The notes: a model not told the origin generated them from the letters alone. A stretch of 51,078 bases of DNA from Rhodospirillales bacterium (GCA_018666775.1 JABIXC010000018.1:1-51078); one strand, 5' to 3'. Shown: positions 18,991 to 29,584, numbered from the stretch's first letter. Numbers and translations: made by a program.

Positions 18991-20043
18991 TTAACGACAG
19001 CGCAGTTTCTTGCGCTGTTTGCCGACCCGGGCCTTAATGCGCTTGGCTGCTTTGGAAAATTCTTTAGCCAGCCTTTTAAAGGTTGCACAGGCACTTTTCT
19101 TTTTTCCCATTGCCGCCAGCGACATGCCCAGCTTCAAAAGGTTATCCGCACTTTTTGCGCTATTGGGATATTTTTGATACCCCTCAGCGAAAACCTGTGC
19201 CGCCCCCCGATAATTTTTGCGCACGTAATGGGTTTCACCCAGCCAATATTGGGCATTGCCTGCCAGTTTGTGCTTGGGATGGACAACCACAAATGCGGAC
19301 AAAGCCCGCTCAGCATTGACATAATCGGTCTGGAAAAGAAGCCCTGTGGCATGTTTGTATTGTTCTTCCGCTGTCCCTTTGGGCAAAATTTCTGCCGCAG
19401 ACACAGCCACGGTCTTTGTTGGTTGAACGGCTGCTTTTCCTGGTGCCCCAGAAGCGTTCAAATCCTTGAGCGGAATGGTTCCAAGAATTCCAGGCTGTGA
19501 TGGCGATGGCGTCATCTGGGGCGGGGCCGCCGATGCGGACGGCGTTGCCCCGTTGGTACCCGGCCCCGCAAGACGCGTTTCCAGCGCCTTGATCCTGAAT
19601 TCCATATCGGAAACCAGCTTTTTCATTTGAGCGTTGATGCCATCGACAGCATGGTTCAGCTCTTCAATTTTTCCTGTAAAGCCGCGCATCTGGGTTTCTA
19701 TTTCATCCAAACGCACCTGCATGGTCGCTGCCAGGCCACCATCACTCGGGCCAGCTTGGCCAATCGGGCCAATCGGGGCCGACTTTGCCGCACTACCGCT
19801 GCTGCCACCACCACTGCGGCTGCGGTAGACTTGCTGCTGAACGGTGGTCATCTCACGTTGGAGACGCTCAATCTTGTTGATCAGAGATTGCAGTTCGGGC
19901 CTTGAAACCTTTTGTGTCAGCGATTGCCCAAAGGCAACACTGTTCATCAAAATGATGCCAGAAAGCACCACAGCGGGAACAAGAGCCCGAAAGGCGGTGC
20001 GGAACTTAAATTTCTGATCAAAACCTGTCATGAACAAAATCAT
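18991..20043 (-). CDS. cpoB: Cell division coordinator CpoB (YbgF)
   Basis: 350 residues; MTGFDQK at 20031 is an alternative start. Periplasmic partner of the Tol system that links outer-membrane constriction to septal peptidoglycan synthesis. Signal peptide about 15-40 (LVPAVVLSGIILMNSVAFG-Q); trimeric coiled coil at about 43-70 and a second heptad-rich stretch at 110-155; a Pro/Ser-rich linker; then TPR repeats from about 225 (EEQYKHATGLLFQTDYVNAE, YWLGETHYVRKNYRGAAQVF). The end is unusually basic. Last gene of the tol-pal set. Confidence 0.93.
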   Translation of the reverse strand: MILFMTGFDQKFKFRTAFRALVPAVVLSGIILMNSVAFGQSLTQKVSRPELQSLINKIERLQREMTTVQQQVYRSRSGGGSSGSAAKSAPIGPIGQAGPSDGGLAATMQVRLDEIETQMRGFTGKIEELNHAVDGINAQMKKLVSDMEFRIKALETRLAGPGTNGATPSASAAPPQMTPSPSQPGILGTIPLKDLNASGAPGKAAVQPTKTVAVSAAEILPKGTAEEQYKHATGLLFQTDYVNAERALSAFVVVHPKHKLAGNAQYWLGETHYVRKNYRGAAQVFAEGYQKYPNSAKSADNLLKLGMSLAAMGKKKSACATFKRLAKEFSKAAKRIKARVGKQRKKLRCR

Positions 20044-20141
20044 CGGCTAAATTCTAGACAAAAATAAGGCGCCCGCCAATCCCGGCACGCATTCAATGCG
20101 CAGGATCGGTGGACGCCTAAAACTTGAGACGCTGACCCCGA

Positions 20142-20651
20142 TTAGCTACCGGGGGCGCGAACAACAAGAACGGAACGACGGTTCTGAGACCACGCCGCTG
20201 CGTTGGAACCAACAACAGCCGGGCGTTCCTTACCATAAGAGATGGTCTTCAGCCGGTTCGAATTGACACCAAGTGCCACGAGATAATTCTTCGCAGAATT
20301 AGCGCGACGCTCGCCAAGTGCCAGATTGTATTCACGCGTTCCCCGCGCATCACAATGGCCTTCAACGGTTACAACCACGGAAGGATATCGTTTAAGCCAG
20401 GCGGCTTGACGTTTCAAAACTTCCCGAGCTTTTGGCTGCAGGCTATATTTATCAAAACCAAAGAAAACCCGATCGCCTACATTGACGACAAAATCTTCTG
20501 AACTGCCCTTGTTGTTGCTGCCTGCAGATTCAACAGAACCAGCACCGCCAGCAGCGCCGCCTTTGCCATCACCGGCCCCACCAAAGGAACCAGTCTCGCA
20601 AGCAGCAAGGAGTAACAGCGCGGCTAAAACGCTAACAAATCTGAGAGCCAT
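20142..20651 (-). CDS. pal: Peptidoglycan-associated lipoprotein Pal
   Basis: 169 residues from the ATG at 20651, supported by GAGGGGGA eight bases upstream; the upstream in-frame ATG is less likely. Lipobox LLAAC with Cys18 as the acylated residue. A Gly/Ser-rich linker leads to an OmpA-like domain with VEGHCDARGTREYNLALGER, whose Asp and Arg bind diaminopimelate in peptidoglycan. Outer-membrane anchor of Tol-Pal. A 224-bp gap separates it from tolB, so it may have its own promoter. Confidence 0.97.
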   Translation of the reverse strand: MALRFVSVLAALLLLAACETGSFGGAGDGKGGAAGGAGSVESAGSNNKGSSEDFVVNVGDRVFFGFDKYSLQPKAREVLKRQAAWLKRYPSVVVTVEGHCDARGTREYNLALGERRANSAKNYLVALGVNSNRLKTISYGKERPAVVGSNAAAWSQNRRSVLVVRAPGS

Positions 20652-20875
20652 GTTTTTATTCCCCCTCATTCGAAGATTTCGGGTAAAGAGCAGACATATT
20701 CATAATGCCGCCCGGGTTGATAACGGGCCTAAATCTGTGTCTAAACAGTTAAATCACCGTAAACAAAGTAAACTTATCTTGGTTAACAGGAAATTACTAT
20801 AAAACGCAATAGCCTAGGTGACAACAGCCATCATAAAAAGAAGCACCCCCTATCTTTTAGGCAATTGGCCGTTAT

Positions 20876-22252
20876 CTAGGGAATCAGAGGCGACCATGCG
20901 GGGTCAGAGGCATCAGTTGGAGTTACAATTTCGCGTTCATTATAGCCCGTAATATCGATCGAATAAAGTTTCGACGTACCCCCGCGACCCCGATCATCGG
21001 CGGGGGTTTGACGGAAAAACATCAAAACACGGCCATTGGGTGCCCAGGTTGGGCCTTCCACCAGGAAACTTTCCGTCAGCAAGCGTTCACCACTCCCATC
21101 GGGGCGCATGATGCCAATAAAAAACCGGCCTTTGCGCAATTTGGTAAAGGCAATCAAATCCCCCCTGGGCGACCACACAGGCGTGGCATAGCGGCCTTTA
21201 CCGAAACTGATGCGGCGAACATTTTTGCCGTTGGACCGCATGACATAAATTTGCTGCGCGCCACCACGATCAGATTCAAACGCAATGAACTTTCCGTCCG
21301 GTGAAAATGATGGGCCTGTATCAATAGCAGGATGGCGGGTCAGACGCTGGACCCGGCGGGTTCTGAGATCAAGGGTGTACACATCCGAATTGCCTTTATC
21401 GGCCATCGACATCACAACCTTATTGCCATCGGGGGAAAACCGTGGCGCAAACGTCATGCCCGGAAAATCGCCCAGAACTTCCTGGCGACCAGAATCGATG
21501 TTCAAAAGATAAACCCGGGGACGATTTCGATAATACGAAAGATAGGTGATTTCCTGTGCCGTCGGAGAAAAACGCGGTGTCAGCACCAGATGGCTGCCAT
21601 CGGAAAGATGACGCAGGTTATGACTGTCCTGATCCATGATGGAGAGCCGCTTGATGCGACGCTTGGCCGGGCCAGTTTCTGAAATAAACACAACACGGGT
21701 ATCAAAATAACCATCTTCCCCGGTGATCCGCTTATAGATGGCATCAGAAATGATGTGGGCCACCCTGCGCCAATTATCGGGCATGGTGAAATAGGCAAGC
21801 CCCATCATTTGTTGTTCTGCGAACACATCCCAAAGACGAAATTCAAGCCGGAGCCGACCATCTGCCTGAGCATGAACACGACCGCTGACAAGGGCCTGGG
21901 CATTGATTGCACGCCAATCTGCGAACCGGGGCTGAAGCTGCAGGGCTTCGGGGCTTTGAATAAATGCCTTGGGATCAATGGCACGAAACAGGCCTGAGCG
22001 CTGTAAATCTGCAACCAGCACTTCAGAGATTTTTCGGCCCGTACTTTTTTCATCCCCACTGACGCCCAAAAAATCAGTGATGGCCAGAGGCATGGGTTCA
22101 ACCTTGCCACGGGTAATATCAATGCGTAATTCTGCCCTCGCGCCAGCCCCAAAAAATGCCCCGCCAAGACAGAACCCAATCGCCAGAAGTGCCGCGCAAA
22201 ATATGCGGCTCAATGCACAACCTGACATGGACCATAGAGATACAGTTTTCAT
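20876..22252 (-). CDS. tolB: Tol-Pal system periplasmic protein TolB
   Basis: 458 residues from MKTVSLW (ATG 22252), which gives a normal signal peptide ending near GARA-E and has AAGG nine bases before it. In-frame ATGs at 22291 and 22339 would give a long polar N-region. The N-terminal domain contains [11 protein letters not shown]; a six-bladed beta-propeller follows with repeated SPDGxxI/V blades ([64 protein letters not shown]). It binds Pal and relays TolA movement. Confidence 0.96.
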   Translation of the reverse strand: MKTVSLWSMSGCALSRIFCAALLAIGFCLGGAFFGAGARAELRIDITRGKVEPMPLAITDFLGVSGDEKSTGRKISEVLVADLQRSGLFRAIDPKAFIQSPEALQLQPRFADWRAINAQALVSGRVHAQADGRLRLEFRLWDVFAEQQMMGLAYFTMPDNWRRVAHIISDAIYKRITGEDGYFDTRVVFISETGPAKRRIKRLSIMDQDSHNLRHLSDGSHLVLTPRFSPTAQEITYLSYYRNRPRVYLLNIDSGRQEVLGDFPGMTFAPRFSPDGNKVVMSMADKGNSDVYTLDLRTRRVQRLTRHPAIDTGPSFSPDGKFIAFESDRGGAQQIYVMRSNGKNVRRISFGKGRYATPVWSPRGDLIAFTKLRKGRFFIGIMRPDGSGERLLTESFLVEGPTWAPNGRVLMFFRQTPADDRGRGGTSKLYSIDITGYNEREIVTPTDASDPAWSPLIP

Positions 22253-22371
22253 GTTTCTTGGCCTTATGCACATTGGCGAGTGTTTTTTCATGGTGCCCCG
22301 TTCATTACGATGTTTTTTCATTTTGGCTTTTTGCATCATCTACTTTTTTCTATTTTCGATCTATGGCGGAA

Positions 22372-23259
22372 TTATGACCCTGCTGCTTCTTTGGGATTAA
22401 AGCTCAAGACCAGTTCCTTGAATTTGTCGTATTTTTTAGGTGGTATTGGCAAGGGAGAGCACCGGGGATTAAGGACTGCCCGAAGGGCGCTTTCTGCTGC
22501 AGAACGGAAAAACGGTTCTGATCCCATGCGCGATTTATCCATAATTGTTGCCTTTGAAACCGTCCCGTCGGGATTAACCCAGACCCGAATGGAGACCACC
22601 AGATTTTCTGCATTCTGCGCTCCCGCTGGCACATTCCAACACGCCTCGACCTGACGCCGGATGGCGTCGATTTCGCTGATTGTTGCCTGAGCACCCAACG
22701 GCGCGCGCGTCATAACCTTTTTTTCCGGCTTCGGCTTTGGCGGAACGGCTTTCTTCACCTTTTTCTTGGTGGGATTGGCCGAGCGCTCTTCGGGCGCAAC
22801 ATCTTTCAAGAGTGATCGCACAAAATCTTCCCGCGTCTTTGGCCGGGGCCTGCGCCGGGGCCTGACCTTGGCGATTTGCTTGGGTGGCTTTTTGACCACC
22901 CGCTTTTTTTTCTTTTTCTTCTTCTTGACGACTTTGCGCTTTGGCTTGGGCAGGATAGGCACTTTTTCGGCATCCGGTGCCAGTTTGCGATTAACGTCAG
23001 GCGGTTCTGGAATATTTTTGGGTTTGCGACGCGTTTTTCTGGGCTTTTTGGCAGCCGTTTTTTTAGGCGATTTTTTGGGCTTGGCGCGCTTGGGCTTAGG
23101 ACGTTCCTTAGCCGTAGTTTTCTCAGAGATCTTCACCATCTCAACGATCCGTGGGGCATCAACCGGGTCTGAAGTATCCCACAACCGTGGCAGACCAAAC
23201 ACAACCAGTAACAGCACCAGAAAATGCAGGAATGCCGACCATATGACACTTTTACGCAT
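22372..23259 (-). CDS. tolA: Cell envelope integrity protein TolA
   Basis: 295 residues. One N-terminal transmembrane helix (about 6-25) anchors it to TolQR. Residues 50-170 are extremely Lys/Pro/Arg-rich, the extended periplasm-spanning domain, unusual in being KKKKK/PKPK-type rather than the Ala-rich helix of E. coli. The C-terminal domain (about 190-295) contains IRRQVEACWNVPAGA and VWVNPDGTVSKATI, the TolA/TonB-like fold that contacts TolB and Pal. It lies 9 bp after tolR. Confidence 0.93.
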   Translation of the reverse strand: MRKSVIWSAFLHFLVLLLVVFGLPRLWDTSDPVDAPRIVEMVKISEKTTAKERPKPKRAKPKKSPKKTAAKKPRKTRRKPKNIPEPPDVNRKLAPDAEKVPILPKPKRKVVKKKKKKKKRVVKKPPKQIAKVRPRRRPRPKTREDFVRSLLKDVAPEERSANPTKKKVKKAVPPKPKPEKKVMTRAPLGAQATISEIDAIRRQVEACWNVPAGAQNAENLVVSIRVWVNPDGTVSKATIMDKSRMGSEPFFRSAAESALRAVLNPRCSPLPIPPKKYDKFKELVLSFNPKEAAGS

Positions 23260-23268
23260 GATAGCCCG

Positions 23269-23748
23269 CTACTTCCGACGCTTGCCGCGCCCCTGAACCG
23301 ACGGCAATTCGGCAATCAAGGCGACACGACTAAAACCAGCCGCACTGACCGTGCCCATGACCGTGACGATGTCCCCGTAGGCAACAGCACGATCGCCACG
23401 AACAAAGATTCTTGTGTCGGGTTTATTTTTGGTGATCGCCACCAGTCGGGCAACCAGAGATGCAATTTCCAATTCAGTTTCCTGAAGAAAAATACGGCCC
23501 TCACGATCAATGCTGATCACTAAAGGTTCATCCTGCCCCGTGATCACCGATGCTTTGGTTTTTGGCAGATCAACGGGAACACCCACAGTTAATAACGGTG
23601 CTGTCACCATGAAGATGATCAACAAAACCAGCATCACATCCACCATGGGCGTCACGTTGATGTCGCTCATGGGGCCGTGACCGGCACCGGCGCGTCTGTG
23701 TTTCCGTCTGCCGCCTCTTCTGGCTGGCGTTGCAAGCTGGCCGCCCAT
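23269..23748 (-). CDS. tolR: Biopolymer transport protein TolR
   Basis: 159 residues, ExbD/TolR family. A basic N-terminus then one transmembrane helix containing the proton-path aspartate Asp37 (NVTPMVDVMLVLLIIFMVTA), and a periplasmic domain. Uses the proton gradient with TolQ to energise TolA. Its ATG follows the tolQ stop directly (TAAATG), with GGAGAAAGG inside the end of tolQ, so expression is coupled. Confidence 0.96.
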   Translation of the reverse strand: MGGQLATPARRGGRRKHRRAGAGHGPMSDINVTPMVDVMLVLLIIFMVTAPLLTVGVPVDLPKTKASVITGQDEPLVISIDREGRIFLQETELEIASLVARLVAITKNKPDTRIFVRGDRAVAYGDIVTVMGTVSAAGFSRVALIAELPSVQGRGKRRK

Positions 23749-24477
23749 TTAACCTTTCTCCTGCAATTGGCGCGAAAGAATGGCCGTAAAATCGTTGACA
23801 AAACCTTCCATACGCGCGGAATACCGCCCGAGATCGGTGGAAAATTTGTTATAGGCAATCACCGCAGGGATGGCCGCAACAAGCCCCAAAGCCGTTGCAA
23901 ACAAGGCCTCAGCAATCCCCGGAGCGACCACGGCAAGGGAGGTGTTTTTCGAAAGCGCGATGGCCTGAAAACTGTTCATGATGCCCCAAACGGTTCCAAA
24001 CAAACCAACAAAGGGGGCCGTGGACCCAACGGATGCCAGGAAAATCATATGGCGCTCCAGGCCTTCCATTTCCCGCGACATGGTCGTTTCCATGACCCGT
24101 TCAATTCGATCCTGCAGCGCGCCGCGTGAAGATTCCGTATCGAGCAATCCTTTTTCGCTGGAACGCTCCCATTCGCGCATGGCGGATGCAAAAAGATTTT
24201 CCATGGGATCATTAGGTCGCCCACCAATGCGTGCGAATAAATCCTCCACCGATCCCCCGGCCCAAAAAGCATCCTCAAATGCATCGGCATCGGCTTCGAC
24301 CCGACGAATGCGGCGATATTTTTCAAAAACGATTGCCCAGCTCCAGAAGGATGCCAGCAAAAGCATGACCATCACCGCCTTGATGATGAAATCAGCCCTC
24401 ACAAAAAGCGCCCAGACCGAGACATCAATGGCCGCCTGTCCGCCTAAAGATACTGCTTGAATTGCCGATGGCTCCAT
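23749..24477 (-). CDS. tolQ: Proton channel protein TolQ
   Basis: 242 residues, MotA/TolQ/ExbB family. Three transmembrane segments: about 28-48 (FIIKAVMVMLLLASFWSWAI), then ASVGSTAPFVGLFGTVWGIM near 150-170 and APGIAEALFATALGLVAAIP near 185-205, the latter two carrying the family's pore-lining Thr and Gly/Pro signature. Forms the inner-membrane motor with TolR and TolA. It lies 27 bp after ybgC; the whole set ybgC-tolQRA-tolB-pal-cpoB is on one strand. Confidence 0.97.
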   Translation of the reverse strand: MEPSAIQAVSLGGQAAIDVSVWALFVRADFIIKAVMVMLLLASFWSWAIVFEKYRRIRRVEADADAFEDAFWAGGSVEDLFARIGGRPNDPMENLFASAMREWERSSEKGLLDTESSRGALQDRIERVMETTMSREMEGLERHMIFLASVGSTAPFVGLFGTVWGIMNSFQAIALSKNTSLAVVAPGIAEALFATALGLVAAIPAVIAYNKFSTDLGRYSARMEGFVNDFTAILSRQLQEKG

Positions 24478-24504
24478 TGTCTCTTTACCCCGCCTTGTCC
24501 TGAT

Positions 24505-24930
24505 TTACCGTTGAACTTTTAATTCTGAAAACTGCTTCGCAACATCTGCCGGAATGCGCGTCGCGCGACCCGCAGCATTGACACAAGCCATCTGCACCAC
24601 AAGATGCGCCAATTCATCGTCCCCGCGCTTTACGACCTGATCCATAACAAACTGCGCACCCCCCGATAGTGTCACTTCAGTCCAAACCGCCAGATCATCA
24701 TCAAGATGTGCCGAAGCTTTAAAATCTGCTTCTACCCGCCGCACCACAAACTGTGTTCCTTCTTTTGCTGCAAGGGCACGATGAGAAACCCCTGCATCTC
24801 GCAAATATTCTGTGCGCCCGCGTTCTGCAAACTTCAGGTAATTGGCATAATAAACCACCCCGCCGGCGTCGGTATCTTCGTAATACACGCGAAGATTAAA
24901 AATATGGGGGCCAAATGATGGCTTATTCAT
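24505..24930 (-). CDS. ybgC: Tol-Pal-associated acyl-CoA thioesterase YbgC
   Basis: 141 residues, hot-dog-fold 4-hydroxybenzoyl-CoA thioesterase family. [19 protein letters not shown] contains the catalytic Asp. It hydrolyses short- or medium-chain acyl-CoA or acyl-ACP; its link to the Tol system is mostly by gene order. The start ATG overlaps the ruvB stop by four bases, so the tol genes may be transcribed with ruvCAB. Confidence 0.93.
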   Translation of the reverse strand: MNKPSFGPHIFNLRVYYEDTDAGGVVYYANYLKFAERGRTEYLRDAGVSHRALAAKEGTQFVVRRVEADFKASAHLDDDLAVWTEVTLSGGAQFVMDQVVKRGDDELAHLVVQMACVNAAGRATRIPADVAKQFSELKVQR

Positions 24931-26000
24931 GACGTTCCCTCTTCGCCCTCTGTTTGCGGGCCATCATCATCCAAAAGCCGGAGCTGGTGAGTCGTCGTGG
25001 GAGGCACAAGGCCAAGGTGCCGCCAGCCGCCTTCGGTTAAGGCCCGGCCACGGGGGGTCCGCTGGATCATGCCTTGTTGCAAAAGATAGGGTTCAATCAC
25101 GTCTTCTATGGCGTCGCGCTGTTCTGACAGGGCCGCGGCCAGGGTTTCCACCCCCACCGGCCCACCGCCATAATGTTCCGCCATGGTCATCAGATACCGC
25201 CGGTCCATAGCATCAAGACCCCGCATGTCCACTTCAAGCCGGTCAAGGGCCCCATCCGCTGCAGCGGCATCCACTACGGAGCCCTTTGAAAGGGATGCAA
25301 AATCACGAACCCGGCGCAAAAGACGATTGGCCACCCGTGGCGTGCCCCTTGATCGACGCGCGATCTCTTCGGCCCCGTCTTTGGTCAGTTCCAAACCCAG
25401 AATCTTGGCACCACGGATCAGAATTTTTTTCAAATCCTCCGGCTCATAAAAATCAAGCCGCAAGGGAATGCCAAACCGGTCCCTGAGCGGTGTCGTCAAC
25501 AGGCCGGTCCGCGTGGTCGCCCCAATCAGGGTGAACGGTGGCAGATCAATGCGCACACTTCGCGCAGCTGGCCCTTCACCAATCATCAAATCCAGCTCGA
25601 AATCTTCCATTGCTGGATAGAGAATTTCTTCGACTGCGGGCTGCAAGCGATGAATTTCATCAATGAACAAAACGTCTCTGGGCTGCATGTTCGTTAACAG
25701 CGCCGCCAGATCCCCCGCCCTTGCGATCACCGGGCCTGAGGTGCCGTGATAGCCGACCCCCAATTCCCTGGACACAATGCGTGCAAGGGTCGTTTTACCA
25801 AGCCCGGGCGGGCCCGACAAAAGCACATGATCCAGCGCTTCCTGGCGGTCGCGGGCGGCGGTAATAAACACTTCCAGATTATCACAAACCCGGCGCTGGC
25901 CCGTAAAATCGGCAAGGCGTTCCGGGCGCAACGCTTCTTCGTTATCGCCCTCAGATGCTGGGTCAACCAATCTGTTTTCTGGCTGGTTTTCGTCCATCAC
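24927..26000 (-). CDS. ruvB: Holliday junction branch migration helicase RuvB
   Basis: 357 residues. AAA+ motor: [11 protein letters not shown] at the start, Walker [12 protein letters not shown], Walker [11 protein letters not shown], sensor 1 [19 protein letters not shown] with the arginine of the family, and a C-terminal winged helix ([14 protein letters not shown]). Drives branch migration with RuvA. It lies 8 bp after ruvA and overlaps ybgC by four bases. Confidence 0.98.
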   Translation of the reverse strand: MMDENQPENRLVDPASEGDNEEALRPERLADFTGQRRVCDNLEVFITAARDRQEALDHVLLSGPPGLGKTTLARIVSRELGVGYHGTSGPVIARAGDLAALLTNMQPRDVLFIDEIHRLQPAVEEILYPAMEDFELDLMIGEGPAARSVRIDLPPFTLIGATTRTGLLTTPLRDRFGIPLRLDFYEPEDLKKILIRGAKILGLELTKDGAEEIARRSRGTPRVANRLLRRVRDFASLSKGSVVDAAAADGALDRLEVDMRGLDAMDRRYLMTMAEHYGGGPVGVETLAAALSEQRDAIEDVIEPYLLQQGMIQRTPRGRALTEGGWRHLGLVPPTTTHQLRLLDDDGPQTEGEEGTS

Positions 26001-26008
26001 ATCTTCCC

Positions 26009-26650
26009 TTAAGCCGCTGTGCCAAGGCGTGAAAGTCCCGCCTGAATCAACGTCGCCAAAGCCGCATCCGCGCCCAAGGTTCGGGACGCCTCAATGACGG
26101 CACCAAAGGCTTCGGTCCGGCCATAGCCCAAATGGACCAATGCTGAAACCGCATCCCCGATCACCTGATCATTGCCCTCGCCCTCGCCTTTGGGCCCATC
26201 TTTTGTGCCAGCACTGACTGATCCGGGATCAAAGCTGCCAATTTCCAGAACCCCTGCCTTGTCCTTCAGTTCCGTCGCAATGCGGTTCGCCAATTTTGGT
26301 CCGACACCGCTGGCCCGGCCAAGGGCTGCCTTGTCCCCGGTAGCGATGGCACCGGCAATTTCGGTCGGTGTTAAAACACCCAAAATGGCAAGCGCAACCC
26401 GGGCGCCAACACCCTGAACCGTGACCAATTGGCAAAACCAGTCCCGTTCAACTTTTGCGACAAATCCATACAGGTGAATGTGGTCTTCGCGAACATGGGT
26501 TTCAATTCGAAGGGCAACGGCCTCACCGGGGGCCGGCATTGCCGCAAGGGTGCGCCCGGAACAAAAAACCAGATAGCCAACACCGCCAACATCCACCACG
26601 GCCCAGTCTTCGCCGGTGCTGTCCAGAATGCCTTTCAACGATGCAATCAT
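26009..26650 (-). CDS. ruvA: Holliday junction DNA-binding protein RuvA
   Basis: 213 residues from the ATG at 26650 (MIASLKGIL), the family start; the longer frame upstream is the 3' end of ruvC read in another frame. An N-terminal OB fold, a central double helix-hairpin-helix ([16 protein letters not shown] and [19 protein letters not shown]) that binds the junction, and a C-terminal domain III that contacts RuvB ([20 protein letters not shown]). A Gly/Glu-rich linker is present. It overlaps the ruvC stop by four bases. Confidence 0.97.
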   Translation of the reverse strand: MIASLKGILDSTGEDWAVVDVGGVGYLVFCSGRTLAAMPAPGEAVALRIETHVREDHIHLYGFVAKVERDWFCQLVTVQGVGARVALAILGVLTPTEIAGAIATGDKAALGRASGVGPKLANRIATELKDKAGVLEIGSFDPGSVSAGTKDGPKGEGEGNDQVIGDAVSALVHLGYGRTEAFGAVIEASRTLGADAALATLIQAGLSRLGTAA

Positions 26651-27177
26651 TGAACAACCCCCGGCGCCCGTTTCGTTGCCGCCTGTATGGCCTCTGCCAA
26701 CAAACCCACACTTGCACCATAATGGGCATGACAAATGGCCACGGCCAATGCATCGGCGGCATCTTCGCTTTCAATTTTTGCTGCGGGCAGAAGGGTCTTC
26801 ACCATCATCATCACCTGCTGCTTACCCGCATGTCCGGCACCCACCACTGATTTTTTGACCTTGTTGGCCGCATATTCCGCCACCGACAAACCGGCCCGGG
26901 CCGGTGCCAAAAGCACCACACCGCGCGCAAGCCCCAGAGCAAGGGTGCTTTGGGCATTCCTGTTCACAAACGTTTCTTCAATGGCCGCAGCCTCTGGGGT
27001 ATGGGTGCCAATGACGGCGCTCACCCCGTCATATAAAAATGCCAGCCGTTCTGCCATGGGTGCCTTGGCATTGGGCTGCACCACCCCGTTGGCAACATGG
27101 GTCAGCTTGCCATCGACAACATCAATAACCCCCCACCCGGTAAACCGAAGGCCGGGGTCAAGGCCGATCAGCCGCAT
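26647..27177 (-). CDS. ruvC: Crossover junction endonuclease RuvC
   Basis: 176 residues from MRLIGLDPG (ATG 27177). RNase H-like resolvase: catalytic Asp7 in [12 protein letters not shown], Glu in [17 protein letters not shown], and the Asp pair in [14 protein letters not shown]. Cuts the Holliday junction held by RuvAB. It lies 42 bp after yebC and overlaps ruvA, giving the normal yebC-ruvC-ruvA-ruvB order. Confidence 0.97.
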   Translation of the reverse strand: MRLIGLDPGLRFTGWGVIDVVDGKLTHVANGVVQPNAKAPMAERLAFLYDGVSAVIGTHTPEAAAIEETFVNRNAQSTLALGLARGVVLLAPARAGLSVAEYAANKVKKSVVGAGHAGKQQVMMMVKTLLPAAKIESEDAADALAVAICHAHYGASVGLLAEAIQAATKRAPGVVQ

Positions 27178-27219
27178 AATCGCCGCACACACAAGGGGTG
27201 CATGGAAACATGGGCAGAT

Positions 27220-27966
27220 TTAACCACCAAGCTGTTCCATGATCTCATCGGAAACCTCCAGGTTCGACGCAACCGACTGCACATCGTCATTGTCTTCCAG
27301 CACCTCAATCAGGGTCATCAGGGTCTGGGCCTTTTCCACGTTCACTTCTACCGTGTTCTGAGGCTTCCACGTCAGGCCGGCGCTCAATGCGGCGCCGAAC
27401 TTGGCTTCCAGTGCTTCGGATACAATGGCAAAATCTTCGACTGCGGTAATAATTTCGTGGCCCTCATCGCCTGATTCCACGTCTTGGGCACCGGCTTCAA
27501 GGGCCGCTTCGAACACCGTATCGACATCGCCCACATCGGCGCCGTAATTGATGGCCCCAACACGGGAAAACTGGAAGGCAACGGAACCGGTTTCACCCAT
27601 GTTGCCGCCGTGTTTGCTAAAGGCCGTGCGTACCTCTGCCGCCGTTCGATTGCGATTTTCGGTCAGGGTCTTAACAATCAATGCCACCCCACCCGGGCCA
27701 TAGCCTTCATAGGTGATTTCATCATAGACAACGCCGTCTTCACCACCTGAACCGCGCTTGATGGCACGTTCAATGTTGTCTTTGGGCATGTTCGCAGCCT
27801 TGGCCACCACAATGGCGGACCTGAGCGCCGCATTGAACTCAGGGTCCGGTCCGGCACGGGCGGCAACGGTCAATTCCCGACCTATTTTGGTGAAAACCTT
27901 GGCGCGCTTCGCATCTTGGGCGCCCTTGCGATACATAATGTTTTTAAATTTGGAATGGCCAGCCAT
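27220..27966 (-). CDS. yebC: YebC/PmpR-family protein (TACO1-like)
   Basis: 248 residues. Begins [20 protein letters not shown], the family signature. Further family segments are [20 protein letters not shown] and the acidic DDVQSVASN near the end. Older work names it a transcription regulator; the human homologue TACO1 and recent bacterial data point to a role in translation through proline-rich stretches. Full length, immediately upstream of ruvC as in most bacteria. Confidence 0.96.
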   Translation of the reverse strand: MAGHSKFKNIMYRKGAQDAKRAKVFTKIGRELTVAARAGPDPEFNAALRSAIVVAKAANMPKDNIERAIKRGSGGEDGVVYDEITYEGYGPGGVALIVKTLTENRNRTAAEVRTAFSKHGGNMGETGSVAFQFSRVGAINYGADVGDVDTVFEAALEAGAQDVESGDEGHEIITAVEDFAIVSEALEAKFGAALSAGLTWKPQNTVEVNVEKAQTLMTLIEVLEDNDDVQSVASNLEVSDEIMEQLGG

Positions 27967-28085
27967 GGGAACAATATCTAGGTTGTTGAGAATCTAGGTT
28001 ATGGGATCAATTTGCGGTTTCTATACCACATCTTGTAGATGATGCCACCAAAGGTGTCCAAGAGCCAGCTTTAAGGGCCAAAAGC

Positions 28086-28904
28086 CTAACTTAAATCTGG
28101 TTCGACCTGAGAAAGCTTGCCACCAAGACGCACCGGTTCCACCCGGGTGGCAAGGCCTGTTACATCATCGGTTTCAACATAAACCCCGCACATCGTGCCA
28201 GCCCCCAATGCTGGCGACAGTCGATCCCGCCTGAGACGCGTCACAAACCGGGCGATGGCCTCTTCCTTTTCCATGCCGATGACCGAATCGTAATCACCAC
28301 ACATGCCCGCATCGGTCTGATAGGCCGTGCCGTTTGGCAAAATCCGGCTATCGGCTGTTGGCACATGGGAATGGCTGCCCACCGCCATCGAAACCCGACC
28401 ATCCGCGACCAACCCCATGGCCACTTTTTCACTGGTCGCTTCGCCGTGAATATCAAGGATGATGGCATCGACGCTTTTGCCCAGTTCATGGCTGGCCAGT
28501 GCATCTTCAAGGGCACGAAACGGATCGTCCAGCGCCTCCATGAACAAGCGCAGCATGACCTGAATAATCAGAACCTCTTTTCCGTCTGCGGTTTTGACAA
28601 CCGTGGCCCCACGGCCAGGCGTGCCCGGCGGATAATTGGCAGGTCTTAGAATCCGCCCATCGGAATCCATGAACCCCATGATTTCCCGCTGATCGAAGGC
28701 GTGGTTTCCCGTGGTAATGACATCAACCCCGGCATCGAAGAATTCATCACAAATTTTTCTGGTAATCCCGAACCCTGACGCCGAATTTTCGCCATTGACC
28801 ACGACAAAATCCAACCCCAGACGCTTGCGCAATTGGGGCACATGATCAACCACTACCCGGCGGCCAGATCGACCGACGATATCCCCACAATAAAGAAATT
28901 TCAC
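28086..28904 (-). CDS. YmdB-type (TIGR00282) metallophosphoesterase
   Basis: 272 residues. Di-metal phosphodiesterase motifs: YCGDIVGRSGRRVV with the metal-binding Asp, NGENSASGFG, TTGNHAFD, HGEATSEK and GSHSHVPTAD. Family members hydrolyse cyclic nucleotides, including 2',3'-cyclic forms, and affect RNA turnover and biofilm behaviour in Bacillus; the role in alphaproteobacteria is not settled. The start is GTG, overlapping the stop of the 5-FCL gene by one base (TAGTG), so they are coupled. Confidence 0.9.
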   Translation of the reverse strand: MKFLYCGDIVGRSGRRVVVDHVPQLRKRLGLDFVVVNGENSASGFGITRKICDEFFDAGVDVITTGNHAFDQREIMGFMDSDGRILRPANYPPGTPGRGATVVKTADGKEVLIIQVMLRLFMEALDDPFRALEDALASHELGKSVDAIILDIHGEATSEKVAMGLVADGRVSMAVGSHSHVPTADSRILPNGTAYQTDAGMCGDYDSVIGMEKEEAIARFVTRLRRDRLSPALGAGTMCGVYVETDDVTGLATRVEPVRLGGKLSQVEPDLS

Positions 28905-29542
28905 TAGACGCTGTCTCCTTGTGCGCGCGTTTGTTTGGAACCACTCAGGGCGCGACTGCCCGTTTCAGTGACCACCCAATCCAAAGGTTCATCATGGTCT
29001 GCTCTCGGAAGACTGTCCACCTCCTGGGCTGAATAGGCAATGCCGATGGCTTGGCACTTTTTACCCGTATCGCGCTTTGACTTGCGAAGAGCCCCAAGGG
29101 TGCGATCATAAAATCCACCGCCATAGCCAAGCCTAGTCCCGGTGGCATCAAACCCCAACAGCGGCACCAAAATGGTGTCAGGGGACACATCACGCCCGGC
29201 CCCGTCGGGTTCTAAAATTCCCTTATAGCCAGGGTGCAGTGGATCGCCCGGCTGCCATTCAATAAAGCGCAGCGGCACACCCGTACGCACGACCTTTGGC
29301 AAAGCCACAATATGGCCGCGTTCGGCCAAGGCCGTCATCAGAGCCCGCGTATCTGCTTCTTCATCCACCGGCCAGTACCCGGCAATCACCTGATCGGGGC
29401 CAAGCGAAAAACGCGCCATAAAATTGGCTGTCAAAATGACCCCCATGCGATCTGCAAAGCGCAAAAATGCCCCCCGGCGCGCATCGCGGGCAATCTGCCT
29501 CAGGTGCGCTTTAGAATCAGGGGGGGGATTGGTTCCGGGCAC
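28904..29542 (-). CDS. 5-formyltetrahydrofolate cyclo-ligase
   Basis: 212 residues from a GTG at 29542 (VPGTNPPPDSK), chosen because the upstream frame has no family similarity and overlaps the probable 6S RNA; AGAAGG lies four bases before it. Converts 5-formyl-THF to 5,10-methenyl-THF with ATP. N-terminal basic helix LRQIARDARR; the active-site segment LGFDATGTRLGYGGGFYDRTL is the family hallmark. The order zapA - 6S RNA - 5-FCL is conserved across proteobacteria (ygfA/ssrS in E. coli). Confidence 0.93.
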   Translation of the reverse strand: MPGTNPPPDSKAHLRQIARDARRGAFLRFADRMGVILTANFMARFSLGPDQVIAGYWPVDEEADTRALMTALAERGHIVALPKVVRTGVPLRFIEWQPGDPLHPGYKGILEPDGAGRDVSPDTILVPLLGFDATGTRLGYGGGFYDRTLGALRKSKRDTGKKCQAIGIAYSAQEVDSLPRADHDEPLDWVVTETGSRALSGSKQTRAQGDSV

Positions 29543-29584
29543 GATGCCTTCTTTAAGGTTGTGACAAAGATGAAAGGGGCGGAC

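Noticed and set aside
22766-23296. Plus-strand frame of 176 codons with Phe/Leu-rich product
   Set aside because: Antisense to the Lys/Arg-rich part of tolA; poly-Phe is the complement of poly-Lys.
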